DNA of 64,000 nt from Acetilactobacillus jinshanensis_A (GTDB taxonomy: Bacteria; Bacillota; Bacilli; Lactobacillales; Lactobacillaceae). The position numbers were made by a program, and so were the translations under genes. Shown here in pieces: positions 8,435-16,307 of the stretch (positions are counted from its first letter, which is position 1; every line of letters begins with the position of its first letter). The stretch covers positions 186,001 through 250,000 of the forward strand of contig CP171343.1 of the NCBI GenBank assembly GCA_043289735.1, read 5' to 3'. The notes beneath the pieces are model-generated. The model searched no databases, was not told the DNA's origin, and was given only the letters and a program-made list of their open reading frames with translations.

Positions 8435-8465
8435 TTGACAATAATTCTCATTGTGATAATATAAT
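8435..8465 (+). promoter_or_regulatory. Promoter of the tRNA cluster
   Basis: TTGACA at 8435-8440 and TATAAT at 8460-8465 are separated by 19 bases, about 45 bases before the first tRNA. Confidence 0.6.
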
Positions 8466-8509
8466 AATTGCTGTCGCTGATAAGTGATAGTTAAAAATAA
8501 TTCCATTTT

Positions 8510-8582
8510 GGAGGATTAGCTCAGTTGGGAGAGCATCTGCCTTACAAGCAGGAGGTCATTGGTTCGAGCCCGATATCCTCCA
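8510..8582 (+). tRNA. tRNA-Val(TAC)
   Basis: The acceptor GGAGGAT pairs with ATCCTCC. The anticodon loop CTTACAA is closed by TCTGC/GCAGG, and the T loop GGTTCGAGCC is present. It is the first gene of the cluster. Confidence 0.96.
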
Positions 8583-8591
8583 TATTTTTAT

Positions 8592-8664
8592 GAGCCGTTA
8601 GCTCAGCTGGTAGAGCATCTGACTTTTAATCAGAGGGTCAAGGGTTCAAATCCCTTACGGCTCA
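8592..8664 (+). tRNA. tRNA-Lys(TTT)
   Basis: The acceptor GAGCCGT pairs with ACGGCTC. The anticodon loop ACTTTTAAT region gives TTT, and the T arm is AGGGTTCAAATCCCT. Confidence 0.96.
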
Positions 8665-8695
8665 TTAAGTTGAATATGACTTGTTGCCATGATAT

Positions 8696-8778
8696 GCAGG
8701 CGTGGCGGAATTGGTAGACGCGCAAGATTTAGGATCTTGTGTCCTTTGGACATATGGGTTCGAGCCCCATCGCCTGCA
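8696..8778 (+). tRNA. tRNA-Leu(TAG)
   Basis: This is a class II tRNA with a long variable arm (TGTCCTTTGGACA). The acceptor GCAGGCG pairs with CGCCTGC, and the loop TTTAGGA between CAAGA and TCTTG gives anticodon TAG. Confidence 0.95.
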
Positions 8779-8794
8779 TTTGTCAAGTCAATAT

Positions 8795-8867
8795 GCCGAC
8801 TTAGCTCAGTTGGCAGAGCGCATCATTAGTAATGATGAGGTCAACAGTTCGAATCTGTTAGTCGGCA
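8795..8867 (+). tRNA. tRNA-Thr(AGT)
   Basis: The acceptor GCCGACT pairs with AGTCGGC. The loop TTAGTAA closed by CATCA/TGATG gives anticodon AGT, whose A34 may be deaminated to inosine. Confidence 0.93.
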
Positions 8868-8875
8868 TAAATAAT

Positions 8876-8947
8876 GCGGAAGTAGTTCAGTGGTAGAACA
8901 TCACCTTGCCATGGTGGGGGTCGCGAGTTCGAATCTCGTCTTCCGCT
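8876..8947 (+). tRNA. tRNA-Gly(GCC)
   Basis: The acceptor GCGGAAG pairs with CTTCCGC. The loop TTGCCAT gives anticodon GCC, and the T arm is GCGAGTTCGAATCTCGT. Confidence 0.95.
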
Positions 8948-8974
8948 TTTTATTTTTATACAATTTCATATTCT

Positions 8975-9060
8975 GCCGGGGTGGCGGAATTGGCAGACGC
9001 ACGGGATTTAAAATCCCGCGGACATTTTTGTCCGTATCGGTTCGAGCCCGATCCTCGGCA
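8975..9060 (+). tRNA. tRNA-Leu(TAA)
   Basis: This is a class II tRNA with variable arm CGGACATTTTTGTCCG. The acceptor GCCGGGG pairs with CCTCGGC, and the loop TTTAAAA between CGGGA and TCCCG gives anticodon TAA. Confidence 0.95.
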
Positions 9061-9066
9061 TGTTAT

Positions 9067-9140
9067 GCACCATTAGCGCAACTGGATAGAGCGCTTGATT
9101 ACGAATCAAGAGGTTGTTGGTTCGAACCCTACATGGTGCA
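9067..9140 (+). tRNA. tRNA-Arg(ACG)
   Basis: The acceptor GCACCAT pairs with ATGGTGC. The loop TTACGAA between TTGA and TCAA gives anticodon ACG, the TadA-modified arginine tRNA that reads CGU/CGC/CGA. CGT is heavily used in the ribosomal genes here. Confidence 0.95.
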
Positions 9141-9149
9141 TCTATTTTT

Positions 9150-9223
9150 CGGGAAGTAGCTCAGCTTGGTAGAGCGCCTGGTTTGGGACCAGGAGGTCGC
9201 AAGTTCGAATCTTGTCTTCCCGA
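9150..9223 (+). tRNA. tRNA-Pro(TGG)
   Basis: The acceptor CGGGAAG pairs with CTTCCCG. The loop TTTGGGA closed by CCTGG/CCAGG gives anticodon TGG. It is the last gene before a hairpin that could end the cluster transcript. Confidence 0.95.
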
Positions 9224-9227
9224 TTTT

Positions 9228-9250
9228 TGTTTAATTATTTTATTAAACAA
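9228..9250 (+). terminator. Hairpin after tRNA-Pro(TGG)
   Basis: TTGTTTAAT (9228-9236) pairs with ATTAAACAA (9242-9250). It is weak and AT-rich but lies at the end of the contiguous cluster. Confidence 0.4.
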
Positions 9251-9285
9251 AACGCATGCTAAAATACATATAGGTTAGAAATTAT

Positions 9286-9359
9286 CGGAAAGTAGCTCAG
9301 CTTGGTAGAGCGCTGCGTTCGGGACGCAGAGGTCGCAAGTTCGAATCTTGTCTTTCCGA
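9286..9359 (+). tRNA. tRNA-Pro(CGG)
   Basis: The acceptor CGGAAAG pairs with CTTTCCG. The loop TTCGGGA closed by CTGCG/CGCAG gives anticodon CGG. Its D arm and T arm are the same as those of tRNA-Pro(TGG) 63 bases upstream, so the two look like a duplicated pair with changed acceptor and anticodon stems. Confidence 0.93.
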
Positions 9360-9394
9360 TTTTTTTGTACCTTATATCGAATGTGCAAAATGCT

Positions 9395-9422
9395 TTGAAT
9401 GAATTTCTGAATTTCTTATAAT
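9395..9422 (+). promoter_or_regulatory. ctsR-clpC promoter
   Basis: TTGAAT at 9395-9400, a 16-base spacer and TATAAT at 9417-9422 make a sigma-A type promoter immediately before the CtsR operator. Confidence 0.7.
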
Positions 9423-9425
9423 AAT

Positions 9426-9442
9426 AGTCAAGATTAGTCAAA
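9426..9442 (+). promoter_or_regulatory. CtsR operator
   Basis: Two direct heptamers, AGTCAAG (9426-9432) and AGTCAAA (9436-9442), spaced three bases apart, match the known CtsR box (repeated GGTCAAA with a short spacer). The site lies just after the -10 box of ctsR, so CtsR probably represses its own operon until heat or proteotoxic stress. Confidence 0.75.
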
Positions 9443-9457
9443 AAGACGGGATATATT

Positions 9458-9925
9458 ATGAGAGGCAGAAACATTTCTAATATTATTGAGCATTATTTAA
9501 AGCAGATTTTGGCCGATGATGATCAAATCGAGATTAGTCGGTCAGCGATTGCTCATTTGTTTAACGTGGTGCCGTCGCAGATTAATTACGTGATTCGGAC
9601 CCGTTTTACGATTCCGAACGGTTATTTAGTGGAAAGTAAACGGGGCGGTGGCGGTTATATCCGGATCGAACGGGTGAAGTTACTTAATCATTTGGGCATA
9701 TTAGATTTATTGACTCAGGTGATTGGGACTCAGTTATCGGAGAAAAAAGCCGTTACGATTGTGCAAACGTTGGTTAGGGATGATATTCTTAATCATAAGG
9801 AAGCCAATATCGTTTTGGCAGCGATTAATAAACGCACGTTATGTATCGGTAATACCAAGTTAGAAAACGAAATTCGAGCTCGAATTTTAATTTCGATCTT
9901 GAATCATTTAAGGTACGAAAGCTAG
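9458..9925 (+). CDS. ctsR: Transcriptional repressor CtsR
   Basis: CtsR is the class III heat-shock repressor of clp genes in low-GC Gram-positives. The N-terminal winged helix-turn-helix is visible (NISNIIEHYLKQIL; FNVVPSQINYVIRTRF), with the glycine-rich wing KRGGGGYIRI that inserts into DNA and acts as the thermosensor. A C-terminal helical domain with a NHKEANIVLAAI stretch follows. The length of 155 residues is normal. A CtsR box stands upstream and clpC follows 16 bases after the stop, so this is an autoregulated ctsR-clpC operon. McsA and McsB genes are not present between them, as usual for lactobacilli. Confidence 0.96.
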   Translation: MRGRNISNIIEHYLKQILADDDQIEISRSAIAHLFNVVPSQINYVIRTRFTIPNGYLVESKRGGGGYIRIERVKLLNHLGILDLLTQVIGTQLSEKKAVTIVQTLVRDDILNHKEANIVLAAINKRTLCIGNTKLENEIRARILISILNHLRYES

Positions 9926-9941
9926 AAAGTGAGGTCAGCTT

Positions 9942-12410
9942 ATGAATAATTTATTTACACCCAGTGCTAGAAACGTTTTAGTTATGGCACAGAAAGAAGC
10001 CAAACATTTTAGACATCAGGCCATTGGTACTGAACATTTACTGTTGGCGTTGTCAATGGAAAAGAACGGGATTGCTTATCACGCTCTTCGTCAATTTTCG
10101 ATTACCGAAGCTGACATCCGTGGTGAAATTGAACACTTTACTGGTTACGGTACGTTAGCCGGGATGGGCCCGGAAACCTATTTGCCTTATTCACCGAAAG
10201 CTAAGCTGATTTTATCGATCGCAGCTAAGATTGCTCGTCAGTACGGGGCTGAAAGGGTCGGTACTGAACACTTATTATTGGCCTTGCTGAGTGATAACAC
10301 CATCTTATCGTCTCGGATTTTGATTTCTTTAGGCGTTAAACCGGAGGACGTTAAAACCGTTACCCTTCGGAAGATGGGCGTTAGTTCGATTTCAGCTCAA
10401 CGAATGGCTTTAAATCATCGTCGGAGCCAAAGCCGAAACGTAACCCCCACCTTAAATAAATTAGCGACCGACTTAACGAAAGAAGCCAAAGAAGGTAAGT
10501 TAGATCCGGTTATTGGCCGTAGTCGCGAGATTCAGCGGGTTATTCAGATCTTGAGTCGCCGAACTAAAAACAACCCGGTTCTATTAGGTGATCCGGGAGT
10601 TGGTAAGACCGCCATTGCTGAAGGCCTCGCCCAACGGATCGTTAACGGTGAAGTTCCTAAAGATATGGTCCATAAACGTTTGATGTCATTAGATATGGGG
10701 TCATTAGTTGCCGGAACTAAATATCGTGGTGAATTTGAAAACCGTTTACGGCATATTATTCATGAAATTAAAACTGATGGTCACGTCATTCTGTTCGTGG
10801 ATGAATTACACACCTTAGTGGGTGCCGGTGGTGCTGAAGGTGCTATTGACGCTTCTAATATCTTGAAGCCGTCGTTAGCCCGTGGTGATTTTCAGTTAAT
10901 GGGGGCAACGACCCTAGCTGAATATCGAAAGCATATTGAGCCGGATGCCGCTTTAGAACGTCGTTTTGCAACCATTATGGTTAAAGAACCCACCAAGAAG
11001 CAAACGTTCAAGATTTTACAAGGCTTACGTCCGAAGTACGAAGAATTCCATCACGTTAACATTACCGATGCGGCTTTAAAGACGGCCGTTAAATTATCAA
11101 CCCGTTATATTCCGGACCGTTTCTTGCCGGATAAAGCGATTGATCTAATGGATGAAGCGGCTGCCATGATTCGAGTCAATCAGCGGCCGAATCGAGCTTC
11201 AAAGAATCGTCGCCGTTATTTGAAGTTAGCTAAACAAAAAGAAGCCGCCATCGAAAGTCAGCATTTTGAAAAAGCGGCTCAGATTCGAAATCATCAGTTA
11301 GCCTTAAAAGATCAGATGCGTTTATCTCATAAGAAAGCTCGGTTAGCGAACCGTGACCGTAAGCCGGGCCAGTATTCTTTGAAGGAAACTCCAGAAGATG
11401 TTGCTAAGATCGTATCCGAATGGACCGGAGTTCCGGTGACCCGGTTAACCAAGAGTGCTAAGAATCGTTTATTGAACTTAGAAAAGATTTTGCATAAGCG
11501 GATTATCGGTCAAGACGAAGCCGTTGATTCAGTTTCGAAGGCGATTCGTCGGGCTCGAAGCGGCTTAAAGGATCCTAACCGGCCGATCGGTTCCTTTATG
11601 TTCTTAGGGCCGACCGGAGTTGGTAAGACCCAGTTAGCTAAAGAATTAGCTAAGACGGTCTTCGGTTCCGAAAAGGATTTGATTCGAATCGACATGGGTG
11701 AATATATGGAAAAGTATTCCACCAGCCGTTTGATCGGCTCTGCTCCGGGTTACGTTGGCTATAGCCAAGGTGGTCAGCTGACCGATAAAGTTCGGACTCA
11801 TCCGTATTCCGTAGTTCTGTTCGATGAAGTTGAAAAGGCTAATCCGGACGTCTTTAACGTGATCCTGCAGTTACTAGATGAAGGTTACTTGACCGATACG
11901 AAGGGCCGTAAAGTTGATTTCCGTAACACCATTATTATTATGACGTCGAACTTAGGTGCCACGACGTTACGTGATCAGAAGACGGTCGGCTTTGGCAACG
12001 AAAATCAGAACAAAGGCTATAAAGCCATGGCTGCTACCATCAAGCAGCAGCTAAAGGAACACTTCCGGCCCGAATTCATTAACCGAATCGATGACATCCT
12101 CATCTTCCATTCCCTGACCAAGCCGCAGATTCGTAAGATCGTTAAGTTAATGGCTCACGATCTGTTGAAGCGGATTACCGCTAAACACATTCAGGTCAAA
12201 ATGACGCCGGCGGCCGTTAACCTAATTGCTAATAAAGGTTATAAGCCGGAATACGGTGCTCGACCGATTCGTCGGGTTCTGCAGGACCTAGTTGAAGATC
12301 CGTTGAGTGATGAATTATTGTCCGGTCACGTTGCCGTGGGTGATACGGTCACGATCGGTGCTCGTCAGGGTAAGATTACGATTCGTTCTAAAACGTTCGA
12401 AAGTCGCTAA
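9942..12410 (+). CDS. clpC: ATP-dependent Clp protease ATP-binding subunit ClpC
   Basis: ClpC is a hexameric AAA+ unfoldase that feeds damaged proteins to ClpP. A double Clp-N domain covers residues ~1-145 (TPSARNVLVMAQKEAKHF). AAA-1 has Walker A GDPGVGKT near residue 215 and Walker B ILFVDELHTL. A UVR-like middle region follows (about 420-450), then AAA-2 with GPTGVGKT near 555 and VVLFDEVEKA, and a C-terminal D2-small domain (GARPIRRVLQ). At 822 residues it is full length. It is co-transcribed with ctsR and repressed by CtsR. Confidence 0.97.
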   Translation: MNNLFTPSARNVLVMAQKEAKHFRHQAIGTEHLLLALSMEKNGIAYHALRQFSITEADIRGEIEHFTGYGTLAGMGPETYLPYSPKAKLILSIAAKIARQYGAERVGTEHLLLALLSDNTILSSRILISLGVKPEDVKTVTLRKMGVSSISAQRMALNHRRSQSRNVTPTLNKLATDLTKEAKEGKLDPVIGRSREIQRVIQILSRRTKNNPVLLGDPGVGKTAIAEGLAQRIVNGEVPKDMVHKRLMSLDMGSLVAGTKYRGEFENRLRHIIHEIKTDGHVILFVDELHTLVGAGGAEGAIDASNILKPSLARGDFQLMGATTLAEYRKHIEPDAALERRFATIMVKEPTKKQTFKILQGLRPKYEEFHHVNITDAALKTAVKLSTRYIPDRFLPDKAIDLMDEAAAMIRVNQRPNRASKNRRRYLKLAKQKEAAIESQHFEKAAQIRNHQLALKDQMRLSHKKARLANRDRKPGQYSLKETPEDVAKIVSEWTGVPVTRLTKSAKNRLLNLEKILHKRIIGQDEAVDSVSKAIRRARSGLKDPNRPIGSFMFLGPTGVGKTQLAKELAKTVFGSEKDLIRIDMGEYMEKYSTSRLIGSAPGYVGYSQGGQLTDKVRTHPYSVVLFDEVEKANPDVFNVILQLLDEGYLTDTKGRKVDFRNTIIIMTSNLGATTLRDQKTVGFGNENQNKGYKAMAATIKQQLKEHFRPEFINRIDDILIFHSLTKPQIRKIVKLMAHDLLKRITAKHIQVKMTPAAVNLIANKGYKPEYGARPIRRVLQDLVEDPLSDELLSGHVAVGDTVTIGARQGKITIRSKTFESR

Positions 12411-12435
12411 TCATTAATAAATAAACAATTTAATA

Positions 12436-12464
12436 TTGACATTTAAATCGATAGTGTATATTAT
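12436..12464 (+). promoter_or_regulatory. rpoBC promoter
   Basis: TTGACA at 12436-12441, a 17-base spacer and TATTAT at 12459-12464 form a strong sigma-A promoter upstream of the rpoB leader. Confidence 0.8.
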
Positions 12465-12480
12465 AAAGTAGCATGATGTA

Positions 12481-12580
12481 TTAACTATGGTTTGAAAGGG
12501 ATTTCTAGCGATCTATTGTCCGTTAGTGATCTGCATAGTTTCCAAAAGTAAGGTTTGTGCCTTATTTTTGGATTTTTTTT
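12481..12580 (+). ncRNA. Structured rpoB leader (Lacto-rpoB type) ending in an attenuator hairpin
   Basis: AACTATG near 12483 pairs with CATAGTT near 12534, enclosing an inner CTAGCGATC / GATC hairpin. Next to it TCCAAAAGTAAGG pairs with CCTTATTTTTGGA (12541-12571), followed by eight T residues, which is a canonical intrinsic terminator. It lies between the rpoB promoter and start codon. A conserved Lacto-rpoB RNA motif is known upstream of rpoB in Lactobacillales; assignment to it is by position and general shape only. Confidence 0.7.
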
Positions 12581-12688
12581 GCCTTGCGTGAGGTTTTTAA
12601 GGGCCTCATAAGCAATTGTAATAAAAATGTAACATTCATTTTTACGAAATGAAGTTGCAGCTGTAGAATTTTTTGAGAGGTGAACAGC

Positions 12689-15600
12689 TTGCCGGAACAT
12701 TTAGTTCGATACGGTAAACACCGTGTTCGTAGAAATTACGCCCGGATTAAGAAAGTACTAGGAATTCCTAATTTAACGGACGTCCAGACTGAATCCTACA
12801 AGTGGTTCCTGGATAAGGGCATTGATGAGATGTTTAAGACCATCATGCCGATTACCGATTTCAAGGGTAATTTGACCTTGGATTATATCGGTTATAAATT
12901 AGGAACTCCTAAATACACCGAAGCTGAAGCTCGTGATCATGAAGCTAATTATACGGCTCCGATGCACGTCACTTTGGAATTGACCAATCATGAAACTGGT
13001 GAAATCAAGACCCAGGATGTTTACTTTGGTGATCTTCCGTTAATGACCGATCAAGGTACTTTTATTATTAACGGTGCCGAACGTGTTGTCGTTTCACAGT
13101 TGGTTCGTTCCCCAGGTGTCTTCTTCCATAAGGATAAAGATAAGAAGGGTCGGATCGTTTACGGTGCCACCATTATTCCTAACCGTGGTGCCTGGATGGA
13201 ATTCTTGAACGATGCCAAAGGCTTATCTTACGTACGAATTGACCGAACCCGTAAGTTACCGGTTACTGAATTAGTTCGTGCCTTGGGCTTTGGTTCCGAT
13301 AAGGAAATTTCTGACATCTTAGGCAGTAACGATAGCTTATCGTTAACCTTAGAAAAGGATGTTCACAAGAATCCTAAGGATACCCGAACCGAAGAAGCTT
13401 TAAAGGATATCTATGCTCGTTTACGTCCTGGTGAACCGAAGACCGCTGAATCCGCTCGTCATTTATTAACGAACCGGTTCTTTGATCATAAACGTTACAG
13501 TACCGCACCGGTCGGCCGTTACAAGATTAACGAAAAGTTAAACTTGAAGAATCAATTATTAGGCTTGACCTTAGCCGAAACGCTAGCTAACCCTGATACC
13601 GGTGAAATCCTGGCTAAGAAGGGTACTAAGGTTGATAACAAGGTCTTGGATAAATTAAAGCCGTTCTTAGAACGGAAAGACTTTAAGGCCTATACCTTTA
13701 CGCCAAGTTCCGATGCCGTGGATCCTAAGAAGATGACCGTTCAGATCGTTAAGGTCTATTCTAAGAAGAACCCTGGTCACGTAGTACCGGTGGTCGCTCC
13801 TGATAACATTCCGTTAAGTTATACTCATTTGACCAACGCCGATATCATTTCGGCTATGAATTACTTCTTTAATATGCAGGAACACTTAGGTAGTCGAGAC
13901 GACATTGATCACTTAGGTAACCGTCGAATCCGTCGTGTTGGTGAATTGTTACAGAACCAGTTCCGAATCGGCTTAGCTCGAATGGAACGAGTCGTTCGTG
14001 AACGGATGTCCATTCAGGATGCCGCAACCGTTACTCCGCAGAAGTTAGTTAACATTCGTCCGGTAACCGCTGCGATTAAGCAGTTCTTTGGTTCATCTCA
14101 ATTATCGCAATTCATGGACCAAAACAACCCGTTAGGTGAATTAACTCATAAGCGTCGTCTTTCAGCATTAGGTCCCGGTGGTTTAACCCGTGACCGTGCC
14201 GGATTCGAAGTTCGTGATGTTCATTACACCCATTATGGTCGAATCTGTCCGATTGAAACGCCGTCCGGTCCTAACATTGGTTTAATTAACAGTCTTGCCA
14301 GTTACGCCAAAGTCAATAAGTACGGCTTTATCGAAACGCCGTACCGTCGAGTATCTTGGAAGACCCATAAGGTTACCGATAAGATCGATTACTTAACTGC
14401 CGATAAAGAAGATAAGTTCACCGTTGCCGAAGCCAACACGCCGTTAAATGATGACGGTTCGTTTAAGAACAAGACCTGCATGGCTCGTCATAAGTCCAAG
14501 AACTTCATCTGTAACGTTAAAGACGTTGACTACATGGATGTATCGCCACGTCAGGTTATCTCCATTGCCAGTGCTTGTGTTGCCTTCCTAGAACATGATG
14601 ATTCTAACCGTGCCATGATGGGAGCCAACATGCAGCGTCAAGCCGTACCGTTGGTTCGTCCGCATTCTCCAGTTGTCGCAACCGGAGTTGAATATAAGGT
14701 CGGTCACGATTCCGGAGTTGCTAAGATTTGTAAGCATCCGGGAACCGTTGAATACGTCGATGCTCGTGAAATTCGGGTTCGTCGTGACGACGGTGCTTTA
14801 GATAAGTATGTCTTAACTAAGTTCCAGCGTTCCAATGCCGGTAAGAACTATAACCAGACGCCGATCGTTAAAGTCGGTGATCACGTTGACGCTAACGAAA
14901 TCATCGCGGATGGTCCTTCCATGCAGGAAGGTGAATTAGCATTAGGCCAAAATCCGTTGATCGCGTTCATGACGTGGCATGGTTATAACTTTGAAGATGC
15001 CGTTGCCATTAGTGAACGGATGGATATTGACGATGTTTACTCATCAATTCATCTTCAGGATTACAAGTCCGAAGCTCGTGATACCAAGTTAGGCCCTGAA
15101 GAAATCACCCGTGAAATTCCTAACGTCAGTCAGGATGCCTTGAAGAACTTGGATGAAAACGGGATCGTTCGAATCGGTGCCGAAGTTCATACCGGTGATA
15201 TTCTAGTTGGTAAAGTTACTCCTAAAGGTATGACCGAACTTTCTAGTGAAGAACGCTTACTTCACGCCATCTTTGGTGAAAAGGCCCGTGAAGTTCGTGA
15301 TACTTCGTTACGTGTACCGCATGGTGCCGGTGGTATCGTTCAGGACATCAAAGTCTTTACCCGTGAAAACGGTGATGAATTACCGCCTGGCACTAACGAA
15401 ATGGTTCGTGTCTACTTAGCTCAGTTCCGTAAGATTCAAGTCGGTGATAAGTTAGCCGGACGACACGGTAATAAGTCCACCATTTCGATCGTGATTCCAG
15501 AAAACGATATGCCTTACATGCCGAACGGTGAACCCGTTGACGTACTCTTGAGTCCGATGGGTGTTCCATCCCGTATGAATATCGGTCAAGTCTTAGAATT

Positions 15601-16291
15601 GCACTTAGGCATGGCCGCTCGTAAGTTAGGTATCAAGATTGATACTCCGGTCTTCGAAGGTGCTAGTAACGCTCAGATCACCGATGCCTTACGTGAAGCC
15701 GCTTGTGCTACCGATGGTAAGACCATCATGTACAGTGGTGAAACCGGTGAACCTTACAACAAACGCATTGCCGTCGGGGTTATGAACTACCTTAAGCTAG
15801 ACCACATGGTTGATGATAAGATTCATGCTCGTGCTATCGGGCCTTACTCATTAGTCACTCAGCAGCCGTTAGGTGGTAAAGCCCAGTTCGGTGGCCAACG
15901 ATTTGGTGAAATGGAAGTCTGGGCATTAGAAGCCTACGGTGCCGCCTATACGCTGCAAGAAATCTTAACTTACAAGTCCGATGATGTCGTCGGCCGTGTT
16001 AAGGCTTACGAAGCAATCGTTAAAGGTCAGCCGTTACCGAACCCAGGCGTACCTGAATCGTTCCGGGTTCTGGTCAAAGAACTTGAAGGTCTAGGCTTAG
16101 ACATGCGAGTTCTGGACAAGAACCATAACGAAATTGATTTAAGTGATGAAGATAATGAAGATCAGGACGTTGTTAACGTCGATGCTTTGAGTAAGTTCGC
16201 TGAAAAGCAGGAACAAAAGAAGCAGACGAAATCGGACGAAAAATCTGATGCCAAGAAACAACCAACTGATGGTAAAAAGACAGATAAATAA
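12689..16291 (+). CDS. rpoB: DNA-directed RNA polymerase subunit beta
   Basis: This is the catalytic beta subunit of RNA polymerase, 1200 residues. The rifampicin-pocket region is present (LSQFMDQNNPLGELTHKRR near residue 469), as are the GRHGNK catalytic loop and the long C-terminal QPLGGKAQFGGQRFGEMEVW clamp segment. The start is TTG at 12689 behind AGAGGTG. Two motifs deviate from the bacterial consensus: ETPEGPN reads ETPSGPN (Ser526), and GNKGV reads GNKST (Ser930-Thr931). The tail is acidic and lysine-rich. It is co-transcribed with rpoC after a promoter and structured leader. Confidence 0.97.
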   Translation: MPEHLVRYGKHRVRRNYARIKKVLGIPNLTDVQTESYKWFLDKGIDEMFKTIMPITDFKGNLTLDYIGYKLGTPKYTEAEARDHEANYTAPMHVTLELTNHETGEIKTQDVYFGDLPLMTDQGTFIINGAERVVVSQLVRSPGVFFHKDKDKKGRIVYGATIIPNRGAWMEFLNDAKGLSYVRIDRTRKLPVTELVRALGFGSDKEISDILGSNDSLSLTLEKDVHKNPKDTRTEEALKDIYARLRPGEPKTAESARHLLTNRFFDHKRYSTAPVGRYKINEKLNLKNQLLGLTLAETLANPDTGEILAKKGTKVDNKVLDKLKPFLERKDFKAYTFTPSSDAVDPKKMTVQIVKVYSKKNPGHVVPVVAPDNIPLSYTHLTNADIISAMNYFFNMQEHLGSRDDIDHLGNRRIRRVGELLQNQFRIGLARMERVVRERMSIQDAATVTPQKLVNIRPVTAAIKQFFGSSQLSQFMDQNNPLGELTHKRRLSALGPGGLTRDRAGFEVRDVHYTHYGRICPIETPSGPNIGLINSLASYAKVNKYGFIETPYRRVSWKTHKVTDKIDYLTADKEDKFTVAEANTPLNDDGSFKNKTCMARHKSKNFICNVKDVDYMDVSPRQVISIASACVAFLEHDDSNRAMMGANMQRQAVPLVRPHSPVVATGVEYKVGHDSGVAKICKHPGTVEYVDAREIRVRRDDGALDKYVLTKFQRSNAGKNYNQTPIVKVGDHVDANEIIADGPSMQEGELALGQNPLIAFMTWHGYNFEDAVAISERMDIDDVYSSIHLQDYKSEARDTKLGPEEITREIPNVSQDALKNLDENGIVRIGAEVHTGDILVGKVTPKGMTELSSEERLLHAIFGEKAREVRDTSLRVPHGAGGIVQDIKVFTRENGDELPPGTNEMVRVYLAQFRKIQVGDKLAGRHGNKSTISIVIPENDMPYMPNGEPVDVLLSPMGVPSRMNIGQVLELHLGMAARKLGIKIDTPVFEGASNAQITDALREAACATDGKTIMYSGETGEPYNKRIAVGVMNYLKLDHMVDDKIHARAIGPYSLVTQQPLGGKAQFGGQRFGEMEVWALEAYGAAYTLQEILTYKSDDVVGRVKAYEAIVKGQPLPNPGVPESFRVLVKELEGLGLDMRVLDKNHNEIDLSDEDNEDQDVVNVDALSKFAEKQEQKKQTKSDEKSDAKKQPTDGKKTDK

Positions 16292-16307
16292 CGGGGAGGT
16301 CCATTAA

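Noticed and set aside
8702..9159. Plus-strand ORFs of 64 and 89 codons across the tRNA cluster
   Set aside because: They translate tRNA genes (repeated AQLAE/LDRAL-like text) and have no ribosome site; the tRNA folds explain the bases.
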